This document shows positions 27,164 through 34,631 of a stretch of DNA of 64,000 nucleotides, in pieces (the stretch's first letter is position 1; each line of letters begins with the position of its first letter). A program made the translations under genes and the position numbers. Source of the stretch: Macrococcus hajekii (GTDB lineage Bacteria; Bacillota; Bacilli; Staphylococcales; Staphylococcaceae); the NCBI RefSeq assembly GCF_004359505.1, contig NZ_SCWE01000001.1, positions 186,001-250,000 on the forward strand, in the 5' to 3' direction. Under the pieces are notes generated by a model. It was not told the origin of the DNA. It saw nothing but the letters and a program-made list of their open reading frames with translations, and ran no database searches.

Positions 27164-28222
27164 ATGGAACAACTGGAATTATTTAAAAGACTGACCGACT
27201 GTAATGCAGTATCGGGATTTGAACGTCCGATGACGAACTTAATGAGGGAATACTTAGCACCTATATCTGATGACATCATCACTGATAATACAGGTAGTAT
27301 TTTCGGTAAGAAAGGGAACAGCAGGCATACATTGATGCTGGCAGGTCATCTCGATGAAATCGGCTTTATGGTGACGCATATCACGGATGACGGATTTATT
27401 ATGTTCACAAATCTCGGTTACTGGTGGGCGAATGTCATGCTCAGTCAGAAGGTAACGATTACAGGACGTAAAGGGGATATCAGAGGAGTAGTCGGAGGAA
27501 AACCACCACATGTCCTCGGTGTTAAAGAAAAAGAACTGGCTGCAGAAGTCAGTCATATGTTTATTGATATTGGTGTCAATTCCAAGGAAGAAGCACTGGA
27601 AGCGGGTGTACGTATCGGTGATCCAATCACACCGTACAGTGAATTCGAAGTGATGACCAATCCGAATTATCTGCTTGCAAAAGCCTGGGATAATCGTTTC
27701 GGCTGTGCACTTGCAGTGGAAGTGCTCCGTGATAATCCAGACCCTAATATCACCATTGTTTCAGGAGCAGTGACGCAGGAAGAGACATTATCACGTGGTG
27801 CGAAGACCGCTGCTCACAAAGTGGAACCATCAATAGCAATCGTGCTTGATGTAGGTATCTGTGCCAAAACACCGAATATGTCAGGTCATGCGAAGATGGG
27901 GGAAGGACCGATCATTGTTCTGGTAGATGCATGGCATATCGGCCATCCTACATTCCGTCAGTTCGTGACAGATATTGCAGAGAAGCACGGCATCAATATT
28001 CAATTTGACTATCTGACAGGTGGCTATACGGATGCAGGTCACATCGCCCAAAGCTTCGACGGTATTCCGGCTGTCACGATTGGTGTACCGACACGCTATA
28101 TCCATTCAAATGTATCCATGATGAATCGTCAGGATTACAATCAGGCACTTCAGCTTGTTAATGCAGTAGTCAGTGAATTGACAGACGAGATTATCGATCA
28201 GATTATCGACCAGACCTACTAA
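27164..28222 (+). CDS. M42 family metallo-aminopeptidase (glutamyl/leucyl aminopeptidase type)
   Basis: A 352-residue cytosolic peptidase of the M42 family, which forms large tetrahedral complexes and trims peptides from the N-terminus. Metal-ligand positions are visible in AGHLDEIGFMV, KAWDNRFG, TQEETLSRGA (Glu-Glu pair), IVLDVG and YIHSNVS. ATG at 27161 or 27164 is possible; AAAGGGG spacing favours 27164. It ends at a hairpin shared with the converging gene. It resembles YsdC of Bacillus. Confidence 0.9.
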   Translation: MEQLELFKRLTDCNAVSGFERPMTNLMREYLAPISDDIITDNTGSIFGKKGNSRHTLMLAGHLDEIGFMVTHITDDGFIMFTNLGYWWANVMLSQKVTITGRKGDIRGVVGGKPPHVLGVKEKELAAEVSHMFIDIGVNSKEEALEAGVRIGDPITPYSEFEVMTNPNYLLAKAWDNRFGCALAVEVLRDNPDPNITIVSGAVTQEETLSRGAKTAAHKVEPSIAIVLDVGICAKTPNMSGHAKMGEGPIIVLVDAWHIGHPTFRQFVTDIAEKHGINIQFDYLTGGYTDAGHIAQSFDGIPAVTIGVPTRYIHSNVSMMNRQDYNQALQLVNAVVSELTDEIIDQIIDQTY

Positions 28223-28250
28223 AAAAAGCTGCCAGCAGGCAGCTTTTTTT
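28221..28250. terminator. Bidirectional terminator
   Basis: A7GCTGCC pairs with GGCAGCT7 around loop AGCA, giving a symmetric terminator for the converging peptidase and oxidoreductase genes. Confidence 0.9.
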
Positions 28251-29637
28251 ATAGTTCCATATCAATACCGAGCATCTGTACCTTCAGTAAATCAAGAATA
28301 CCACTGGATTCACTTGGGAAGGCGAAGATCATTAAGTTCAGATCTTTAGCCGTCAATTTCTTTTCAACGATAAATGTCATGATGTTAATCAGATCGGCAG
28401 CTTGATGTGCATAAATCGCTGCACCTGCAATACGCTTTTTCTTATCCAGTGCGATGACCATCTCAGCATCGGTCTCATTTTTATACTGGAAACGCAGTTG
28501 CTTACCGAATTCAATCGTTTTAATATCGTAACCCTTTTTTTCGGCTTCAGCTATCGATAGACCCACTTGCGATAATCGAGGGAGAGTATAGGCTACTGTT
28601 GGAATCACTGGATACTTAATCGGTACGAGTTCCAGTGCTTTCAGAGGATTGAGTAGTTTAGCTTCTCTCGCCATAATTTGTAGTGCGATATAATTCGATT
28701 CAAATGAAGCGGTTGGAGTAAGCTTTGGAATCTTCTTATCCAGCACATCTCCACTTGCATAAATATTATCGACATTAGTCAGTAACTGTTTATTCACTTT
28801 GATGCCTTTGTCACTATATTTAATACCAAGTTCATCCAGTCCCATATTCTCAACATTAGGAATCCGTCCTGTCGCATCAACAATATAATCCGTCTCTAGC
28901 GTGAAGCCGGACTGTGCTGTTAACTTAAGACCATTAGGACCTTCTTCTACCTTATTTACATCTTCATTGTAATGGAACGTCACATTTTCTTCTTCCAGTT
29001 TTTTGATAAGTTTCTCAACATAAGGCTGATGGAAAGCCTTCAAAATCTGGTCTGAATGACTGATGACATGGACATTGGCACCCAATTTACTCGCAATAGT
29101 TGCGAACTCGATACTGATGTAACCGCCTCCGATAAAAGTGATGCGCTCTGGGAAGGTCTCTAAATCCATAAAGTCACGGCTGTCATGAAGGTATTCCTTA
29201 CCTTCAATATCCAGTACATGACTGCGCTGACCCGTTGCAATAACAATATATTTAGCGCCATAATCTGTGCCATCTACCGTGACTGTATTTTTATCTTTAA
29301 TCTTACCGAACCCTTTAATAATATCGACACCCATCTGGTTGAAGAGATCACCGAGTGAATCCTTCTGTGGATTGATAACTTCATGCTTATAAGCCATTAA
29401 GTTTTCCCAGCTGACATCAGGTTTCTGTTCAAATATAGAATCGAGACGCTCGATATCATCCAGGACTTCAAATGGACTCTCCAGTAAAAACTTCGGATTA
29501 CAACCGAAATTCGTACAAGTACCTGCCAGTGTATCTTTCTCAATAAGAGCGACCGACATCTTGCGCTGCGTAAGAGCGACAGCTGCATGCCAGGCCGCGT
29601 GACCACTTCCTATAAAAATAACATCATATTGCTTCAT
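28249..29637 (-). CDS. FAD-dependent pyridine nucleotide-disulfide oxidoreductase (MerA/RclA-like)
   Basis: A 462-residue flavoprotein. The N-terminal IFIGSGHAAWHAAVAL binds FAD, and the redox-active disulfide motif is GTCTNFGCNPKFLL, with the two Cys separated by four residues. A second Rossmann motif ITFIGGGYISIEFA binds NAD(P)H, and DNIYASGDV is the second FAD block. The C-terminal dimer segment reads MIFAFPSESSGILDLL, where dihydrolipoamide dehydrogenases have a catalytic His-x-His-Pro; the His is absent here. Relatives include MerA/Har-type hypothiocyanous-acid reductases, so a defence role is possible. The start at 29637 is set by GGAGG; a longer frame to 29700 lacks a site. Confidence 0.85.
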   Translation of the reverse strand: MKQYDVIFIGSGHAAWHAAVALTQRKMSVALIEKDTLAGTCTNFGCNPKFLLESPFEVLDDIERLDSIFEQKPDVSWENLMAYKHEVINPQKDSLGDLFNQMGVDIIKGFGKIKDKNTVTVDGTDYGAKYIVIATGQRSHVLDIEGKEYLHDSRDFMDLETFPERITFIGGGYISIEFATIASKLGANVHVISHSDQILKAFHQPYVEKLIKKLEEENVTFHYNEDVNKVEEGPNGLKLTAQSGFTLETDYIVDATGRIPNVENMGLDELGIKYSDKGIKVNKQLLTNVDNIYASGDVLDKKIPKLTPTASFESNYIALQIMAREAKLLNPLKALELVPIKYPVIPTVAYTLPRLSQVGLSIAEAEKKGYDIKTIEFGKQLRFQYKNETDAEMVIALDKKKRIAGAAIYAHQAADLINIMTFIVEKKLTAKDLNLMIFAFPSESSGILDLLKVQMLGIDMEL

Positions 29638-29742
29638 GATATAGCCTCCAATGGATAATATTGATAAATCACTATTCCCTTTTTCAACTCGTTCACACAT
29701 GATTTCAAGATAAGGTATAATAAAAGAAAAAAGGAGCCAATC

Positions 29743-30486
29743 ATGGAATTAATCGAATCCGTACAGAATACAAGAATTAAAAATTTCGCAAAACTGCATG
29801 CACGTAAAGACCGTAAGAAAGCACAGCAATTTTTAGTGGAAGGCTATCATCTAGTAGAAGAAGCGGTGAAAAGCGGTCTTGAAGTTGAAACTATCTTAAG
29901 TGTCAACCCACATGATATATCTGAAGAAATGGTAGCGGGAAGTAAAGAACAATTTCAGATTACTTTTAAAATTGCAGAGAAGTTATCACAGACAGAATCA
30001 CCGCAAGGTATCTATGCCGTCTGCAATACACCGGAACATGAACTGACAGCATTTAAGCAGCTCATTTACCTTGACCGTATCCAGGATCCAGGCAACGTCG
30101 GTACCATTATCAGAACAGCAGATGCAGCAGGCTATGACGGTGTGGTCATTTCAAAAGGCACAGTTGATATCTACAATGATAAAGTCCTACGATCTAGTCA
30201 AGGCAGTGTCTTCCATATACCTGTCATCGAAGCAGATTTCAATGACATCCGACAATCATTTACAGGTAAAATATATGGTACGAGCCTGAAAAACGGTAAA
30301 AACTATAAAGAAGTCGAACTATCAGATGAATTTATTCTAGTTCTCGGTAACGAAGGACAAGGCGTGGATGAACTCATATTGAATGAAACCGATGAAAATC
30401 TATTCGTGCCGATATACGGACAAGCAGAAAGTCTGAACGTCGCTGTCTGTGCAGGTATATTAATGTATCAACTAAAGCAATCTTAA
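29743..30486 (+). CDS. TrmH/SpoU-family RNA 2'-O-methyltransferase
   Basis: A 247-residue SPOUT methyltransferase. The N-terminal substrate-binding domain (KNFAKLHARKDRKKAQQFLVEGYHLVEEA) is followed by the knotted domain with motif 1 LDRIQDPGNVGTIIRTADAAGYDGV, motif 2 LVLGNEGQGVDE and motif 3 IPIYGQAESLNVAVCAGILMYQ-like sequence. It probably methylates a ribose in rRNA or tRNA; the site is unknown. In staphylococci a gene of this type sits directly upstream of pheS-pheT. Here 28 kb of accessory genes separates them. The ribosome-binding site is AAGGAG. Confidence 0.92.
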   Translation: MELIESVQNTRIKNFAKLHARKDRKKAQQFLVEGYHLVEEAVKSGLEVETILSVNPHDISEEMVAGSKEQFQITFKIAEKLSQTESPQGIYAVCNTPEHELTAFKQLIYLDRIQDPGNVGTIIRTADAAGYDGVVISKGTVDIYNDKVLRSSQGSVFHIPVIEADFNDIRQSFTGKIYGTSLKNGKNYKEVELSDEFILVLGNEGQGVDELILNETDENLFVPIYGQAESLNVAVCAGILMYQLKQS

Positions 30487-30570
30487 ATTTTTCTTAAAAA
30501 TACAGAAAATGTTATTTAAAACCACCTTTGTCGCTTATACTTAAAGTATGAGGATAGGGGTGGTTTTTAT

Positions 30571-30848
30571 ATGGATAAAACGTTGGAAACCGTGAAGTAT
30601 TATTTTAGTCACCTGCTGGATTTTAAAAGTCAGGATGGATACATCAGTTATAGAAGGCAAAATATGATGACTATCATCATAACAGCTATAGCATTTTTGA
30701 CACTTATATTTAATTTGATTGATAACCATCCCGGAAGGCCAGTAGGCACGCTTCAACTTTTCATTTAGTGCTGACTGCTATTTTAATCGGCTTTATCCTA
30801 GTGAACCTGACGACGGTAGGCAATTACCATAGTAAAAGAGATGAATAA
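30571..30848 (+). pseudogene. Small two-helix membrane protein, broken by a one-base deletion
   Basis: The frame starts at an ATG after AGGGGTGG and gives MDKTLETVKYYFSHLLDF plus one hydrophobic helix, then ends out of frame at 30768. Adding one base in the T-run near 30755-30760 continues it into a second helix (LVLTAILIGFILVNL) and a charged end at 30848, giving 93 codons. The N-terminal pattern (YFxxLLDFK...ISYRRQN, then a helix) faintly recalls DUF805 proteins. Function unknown. Confidence 0.6.
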
Positions 30849-30890
30849 AAGATAGAGTAGTGAAAGTAATATTAAGTGAGGTGAGTAGAA

Positions 30891-31143
30891 TTGAAAAATA
30901 AAGTAACATTTAAGATGGCACTGTCAGATTTTTTTGAGAATATATTCAGACCAAAAGCTCCGATTAGTTATGAAATGTATAATAAGGGGAGTGATTTATA
31001 GTGGGATGGCATTTACACAGAATAGAGAAGTGAGCTTCTTTCCATTTCTGATATTGATGTGGGTGATTATCTTGATGAGCAATGGGATGTATGTCAAAGA
31101 TATTATAAAAAAATCTAAAAACCTCCCTTATCAAAAAAGTTAA
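30891..31143 (+). pseudogene. Deleted paralogue of the downstream membrane protein
   Basis: A TTG start after GAGGTGAG opens MKNKVTFKMALSDFFENIF and continues with RPKAPISYEMYNK, which matches the N-terminus of the protein at 31164 (RPKAPISYQMYDK). The frame then stops at once. The other frame (GVIYSGMAFTQNREVSFF onward) matches the C-terminal part of the same protein (GGIIYSVLMLKYNMKIQF). About 90 internal codons appear to have been deleted with loss of frame. Confidence 0.65.
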
Positions 31144-31163
31144 TTCTGAAAAGGATGTTTATA

Positions 31164-31676
31164 ATGGAAAAGAAGATAACATGGAAAGAAGCATGGCACG
31201 ATTACACAACGAACTTCTTTAGACCGAAAGCACCTATTAGTTATCAAATGTATGACAAGCATAAAATGATTGTTATTCCATTTGCTATTCTGCTTCTATT
31301 CTTATGGATCATTTACGCATTTACTAATGAATTATATACTGAAGAATTTTATAAACTACCAATAGATGAGCAACATCGTTTAGAAGTATGGGATTCATTT
31401 AAAATGGCTCTTTCTTATTTGGGTATATTCAGTTTATTGATGCTGGCAGGTTTTACGTCTGAGTTACGTATGTTTAATAAAAGGGGTAAAAGTTCATTAG
31501 CCTATCTAGTTGCGAGTATTCTCTCAATAGTCGGAGGAATAATATATAGCGTTTTAATGCTTAAATATAATATGAAGATACAGTTTATGATTGTATTGAT
31601 TCCTATATTAACTTCGTCATTGATGGCGAATACTGATTATGTAAGAAAAATCAAGAAAAAGGGCTGGCAGGAATAA
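31164..31676 (+). CDS. Multi-pass membrane protein, unknown function
   Basis: A 170-residue protein with a soluble N-terminus (TWKEAWHDYTTNFFRPKAP) and four hydrophobic segments, near residues 35-52, 88-106, 120-136 and 142-158. It ends with a basic tail (RKIKKKGWQE). The ATG at 31164 is used because the one at 31155 abuts the AAAAGG ribosome-binding site. It is the only intact member of a small cluster whose neighbours on both sides are broken. I do not recognise the family. Confidence 0.65.
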   Translation: MEKKITWKEAWHDYTTNFFRPKAPISYQMYDKHKMIVIPFAILLLFLWIIYAFTNELYTEEFYKLPIDEQHRLEVWDSFKMALSYLGIFSLLMLAGFTSELRMFNKRGKSSLAYLVASILSIVGGIIYSVLMLKYNMKIQFMIVLIPILTSSLMANTDYVRKIKKKGWQE

Positions 31677-31703
31677 GAATAGATAATAGAGAGGAGAAAT
31701 TAC

Positions 31704-31892
31704 ATGCAATACTTAATTCTTTTTATTATGGTGACTGTTGCAAATTTAATTGGATAGTTTATTGTTTTACTGTTTCTATTCAATGATACTCAAGATCCTG
31801 TAATAAAATTCTTTGTGAATTTGATGCTCTCGTTTATTGCTATATTTATATTCTATAAGAAGTTTGATCTTAAGAATAAATATAGAAAATAA
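31704..31892 (+). pseudogene. Small two-helix membrane protein interrupted by an in-frame TAG
   Basis: An ATG after GAGGAG opens MQYLILFIMVTVANLIG, stops at TAG, and continues in the same frame as FIVLLFLFNDTQDPV through a second helix to KNKYRK and a TAA. The whole is 62 sense or stop-converted codons. One base change would restore a two-helix protein. Confidence 0.55.
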
Positions 31893-31963
31893 TTTTATTT
31901 ATTTGTAAAAATTTAGCCCTTTACTTATATAGTAGAGGGCCTGTTTTGAATCTTCTATATTTG

Positions 31964-32242
31964 TTAAATATCTTTACTTTTCATCTTATTAAGCTCAGAT
32001 TTCTGTTTCTGTTCTTTGTTCTTCTGAGCAGTTCTAAATTGACCATATAAAAACAGATACATGACGATTGTTATAAGAACAGCAGTCAGTGGTGATAAAA
32101 TTTGAGCGTTTACCTGATAGATCATAAAAATTGTAAAAAATACTGGAACAATTAAACTAAGCCATTTATGGCTAGTTAATGATAGGAGGTATTGAGCTGC
32201 AAAAACTGCAGCATAGATAAATATATTAGCTAATCCATTCAT
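31964..32242 (-). CDS. Small multi-pass membrane protein, unknown function
   Basis: A 92-residue protein with three hydrophobic segments (about 5-21, 26-43, 50-66) and a long Lys/Glu/Gln-rich tail. It follows the DUF2089-like gene by 4 bp on the same strand, so the two are probably one operon, in which the partner would be the regulator. Function unknown. Confidence 0.65.
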   Translation of the reverse strand: MNGLANIFIYAAVFAAQYLLSLTSHKWLSLIVPVFFTIFMIYQVNAQILSPLTAVLITIVMYLFLYGQFRTAQKNKEQKQKSELNKMKSKDI

Positions 32243-32246
32243 ATAG

Positions 32247-32543
32247 TTATTCCCCTTTTTCTTCTTTATATAGATTTATTAACTTCTTGGCTTCGTCTAA
32301 ACTAATAACTTCATCAATTGCTAGCGACTTAATATAGCTGATTAAATGCGAGTGTTCATTTTGATCTGACAGTCTAACTTTGTTAATTAAATTATCGAGT
32401 CTTACGCGTACTGTAGGGTATGAAACATCATATAACTTAGCAATACTTTTTAAAGAACCAGATTCTAATAAAAAGTTTTTAATAAATTGTATATCTTCTT
32501 TATCCAGAGTGAGTATCCATTCTGGAATTTCGTCTTTATTCAT
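32247..32543 (-). CDS. DUF2089-like helix-turn-helix protein
   Basis: A 98-residue protein with the pattern PEWILTLDKEDIQFIKNFLLESGSLKSIAKLYDVSYPTVRVRLDNLI, a helix-turn-helix typical of DUF2089 family proteins, which pair with small membrane proteins. The start is ATG at 32543, 6 nt after AAGGAGG; an ATG three codons... two codons upstream touches that site. It probably regulates its own operon. Confidence 0.72.
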   Translation of the reverse strand: MNKDEIPEWILTLDKEDIQFIKNFLLESGSLKSIAKLYDVSYPTVRVRLDNLINKVRLSDQNEHSHLISYIKSLAIDEVISLDEAKKLINLYKEEKGE

Positions 32544-32680
32544 AACCATCCTCCTTGCTTATATATTAATATATTTTAAATAATAATACAAATAATTTTT
32601 AATTATATTTATATTTATTTTAATTAAGTTAATATATTAGCGCTAACTATAGTTTTATCAATAGGTGAGAGGTGAAGCAT

Positions 32681-33277
32681 ATGTTTCTATTTTCAGGTGG
32701 TAGCAGTTCCCAAGACATATTAAAGACCAATGAAAAGTTTGCGGAACTTATTAGTTTTGGAAAAGTACTCTATATTCCTCATGTAGGTGATGAAAACCAT
32801 CAATCATATGAAAGTAGCTATCATTATGTAAAAGATATGTTTGAACAAGTTGGTATTAAAGAAGTGAGTTTATGTACAGATTTAGCATCATTGACTTTAA
32901 ATTATTTAGTTTCATTTGATGCCATATATTTCTCTGGAGGTTCTGTAACTAAACTAACGCATGAGATTAAACATGCAAATCTTACCGATATGTTAAAAAT
33001 ATTTGAGCAGAAAAAAGTCATATATGGCCAGAGTGCAGGTGCAATCGTATTTGGTAGTGAAGCGGGTTATGGTGTGGAGGAAGAATATTTATCATTTATT
33101 GATTATAGTTTAGTCTGTCATTTTAATGAAGAGAAAGTTGAAGAAATAAAACAGAGTATATATCGTGATGTGATTTGTATAGGTGATGGGCATTCAGTTA
33201 TCTATGATAAGGGGGAATTTCAGAATCTAGTGGGTCGATCGATGCTTATTAAATATGATTCAACAAAAAAAGGATGA
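32681..33277 (+). CDS. Peptidase S51 (dipeptidase E-like)
   Basis: A 198-residue protein with the S51 layout: N-terminal FLFSGGSSSQD, AIYFSGGSVTKL, and the nucleophile elbow IYGQSAGAIVFG with the catalytic Ser. A His in IGDGHSVIYD may complete the site. Such enzymes cleave aspartyl or related dipeptides in the cytosol. The ATG at 32681 follows GAGAGGTG; the GTG at 32672 lies in that site. A 10-bp palindrome TTAGCGCTAA lies at 32637-32646 in the promoter region. Confidence 0.8.
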   Translation: MFLFSGGSSSQDILKTNEKFAELISFGKVLYIPHVGDENHQSYESSYHYVKDMFEQVGIKEVSLCTDLASLTLNYLVSFDAIYFSGGSVTKLTHEIKHANLTDMLKIFEQKKVIYGQSAGAIVFGSEAGYGVEEEYLSFIDYSLVCHFNEEKVEEIKQSIYRDVICIGDGHSVIYDKGEFQNLVGRSMLIKYDSTKKG

Positions 33278-33281
33278 TGAT

Positions 33282-33548
33282 ATGAAAGAAATATTGAATA
33301 TATATTCCGATAATTACGTACATAAAGGAACAATGAAAAGAGATGAGGTGCATAAAAAGGGAGAATGGCATGAAACTTTCCAATGTATTTTTATCATGGA
33401 AGATTCTTTACTGTTTCAGCTCAGAAGTCAGACTGTAAATGATTATAAAGAATTGCTGGATGTCACGGTAGGTGGTCACCTGTTGAGTACGGAAACTGTT
33501 GAAGATGGTATAAGAGAAATCGACATCCATTCCCATTTTTTTATATAA
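33282..33548 (+). pseudogene. Nudix hydrolase fragment (C-terminus lost)
   Basis: The N-terminal part of a Nudix protein is clear: WHETFQCIFIMEDSLLFQLRSQ, then DVTVGGHLLSTETVEDGIREI, which is the start of the Nudix box GX5EX7REU. The sequence diverges immediately after REI, before the essential E-E pair, and stops 9 codons later. The rest of the gene is replaced by the tail of a GNAT gene on the other strand. The ribosome-binding site is AAAGGATG. Confidence 0.7.
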
Positions 33549-33904
33549 CTTTTGAGCCTCGATGTTATCTTCATCTGTCTTAAGACAGACGTATCTGGCA
33601 TTATTTTCTTTCGCATATCCAAATGTTCGTTTAATCAGTTTTTGACCTGCCCAGATGAACGATGGCTGGAATGAACATAGGGGTCATTCAGAATATAAGC
33701 TCTCTGCAAACTGACAGTAGAAAAGACAGGATAAATGTGTACGAATCCAATGATATTATCTTCTCCAACAATGAAGATTTTATATTCCTGATGATTAAAT
33801 CTGTCTTCCAGAAAATTTTTGCATGACTCAACATCTAATTTTTTTTGATAAAACATACGGTATTCATCTAAAAGAACAGCGACTTCATTTAAATCTCCAA
33901 TCCT
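33530..33904 (-). pseudogene. GNAT acetyltransferase remnant
   Basis: The minus strand encodes RIGDLNEVAVLLDEYRMFYQK onward, with the acetyl-CoA region YVHSSHRSSG, then shifts frame into AGQKLIKRTFGYAKENNARYVCLKTDEDN and KLYKKMGMDVDF. One G missing from a GGG run (about 33645) accounts for the shift. There is no start codon: an in-frame TAA precedes residue 1, next to the LysE gene end. The C-terminus is cut where it meets the Nudix fragment. Confidence 0.7.
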
Positions 33905-33913
33905 TTATTAGTT

Positions 33914-34528
33914 TCAAATCATCAACCATATATTTCTCACTATCAGCCCTGCTACAATCAAGATAATGACACTTGATACTTTGTTCAGAATTAATATCAT
34001 TTTTCCTGATGAATCAAATTTCCCCACTTGTTTGCCTGTAATAGCTAGACTGAAAAACCAGAGCCATGATACGAGTATTGTAGCGAGAGTAAAGGCAATC
34101 TTTTCATTACCGCTATAAATGGATGCACTGGTTCCAATGACGCCAATTGTGTCCATGATGGCATGAGGATTAAGGAGTGACACTGATAAAGCGAAGCCGA
34201 TCTGTTTCTGAGCGGACAAGGGTGGATGCGTTGACTGATCTGCTGGCTTTTCGTGCCATAATGACCATGCCATATAGAGTAGAAATATAAGACCGATGAC
34301 ATAAATAGCCAGCTGAAGCATTGGATATTGATTCAGTAATAATGACACACCTAGAATAGCTAACAATATGAGTAATGTGTCGCATAATCCTGCTGTCATG
34401 ATAACAGGTAGTGATTTTCTGATGCTTTTATGATTAGCACCCTGATTAAATACGAACACATTTTGCGCACCCAGGGGCAGTATCAAACCAAGCGCGAGTA
34501 GGAAACCGTGTAAAAGAGCTTGTAACAT
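33914..34528 (-). CDS. LysE family amino-acid exporter (ArgO-like)
   Basis: A 204-residue membrane protein with six hydrophobic segments. The N-terminal block GFLLALGLILPLGAQNVFVFNQG is the LysE/ArgO signature, and SVSLLNPHAIMDTIGVIG contains the conserved NPHA motif. It would export basic or other amino acids. It is transcribed away from a PLP-binding MocR regulator, which very likely controls it. The ATG at 34528 follows GAGGTG by 6 nt. Confidence 0.85.
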   Translation of the reverse strand: MLQALLHGFLLALGLILPLGAQNVFVFNQGANHKSIRKSLPVIMTAGLCDTLLILLAILGVSLLLNQYPMLQLAIYVIGLIFLLYMAWSLWHEKPADQSTHPPLSAQKQIGFALSVSLLNPHAIMDTIGVIGTSASIYSGNEKIAFTLATILVSWLWFFSLAITGKQVGKFDSSGKMILILNKVSSVIILIVAGLIVRNIWLMI

Positions 34529-34551
34529 GTTGAACACCTCATTTTCAATTC

Positions 34552-34577
34552 TTATACTAAGTTTAATGATTATACTA
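34552..34577. promoter_or_regulatory. Direct repeats in the LysE/MocR intergenic region
   Basis: TTATACTA occurs at 34552-34559 and 34570-34577, in the same orientation with an 18-bp period. MocR-type regulators commonly bind direct repeats, so these are candidate operator halves. Each also contains a -10-like TATACT. Confidence 0.4.
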
Positions 34578-34631
34578 CAGCTTTTAATCAGCCAGTTTCA
34601 AAATAAAGGTCAACCAGATGGGAGATTTACT

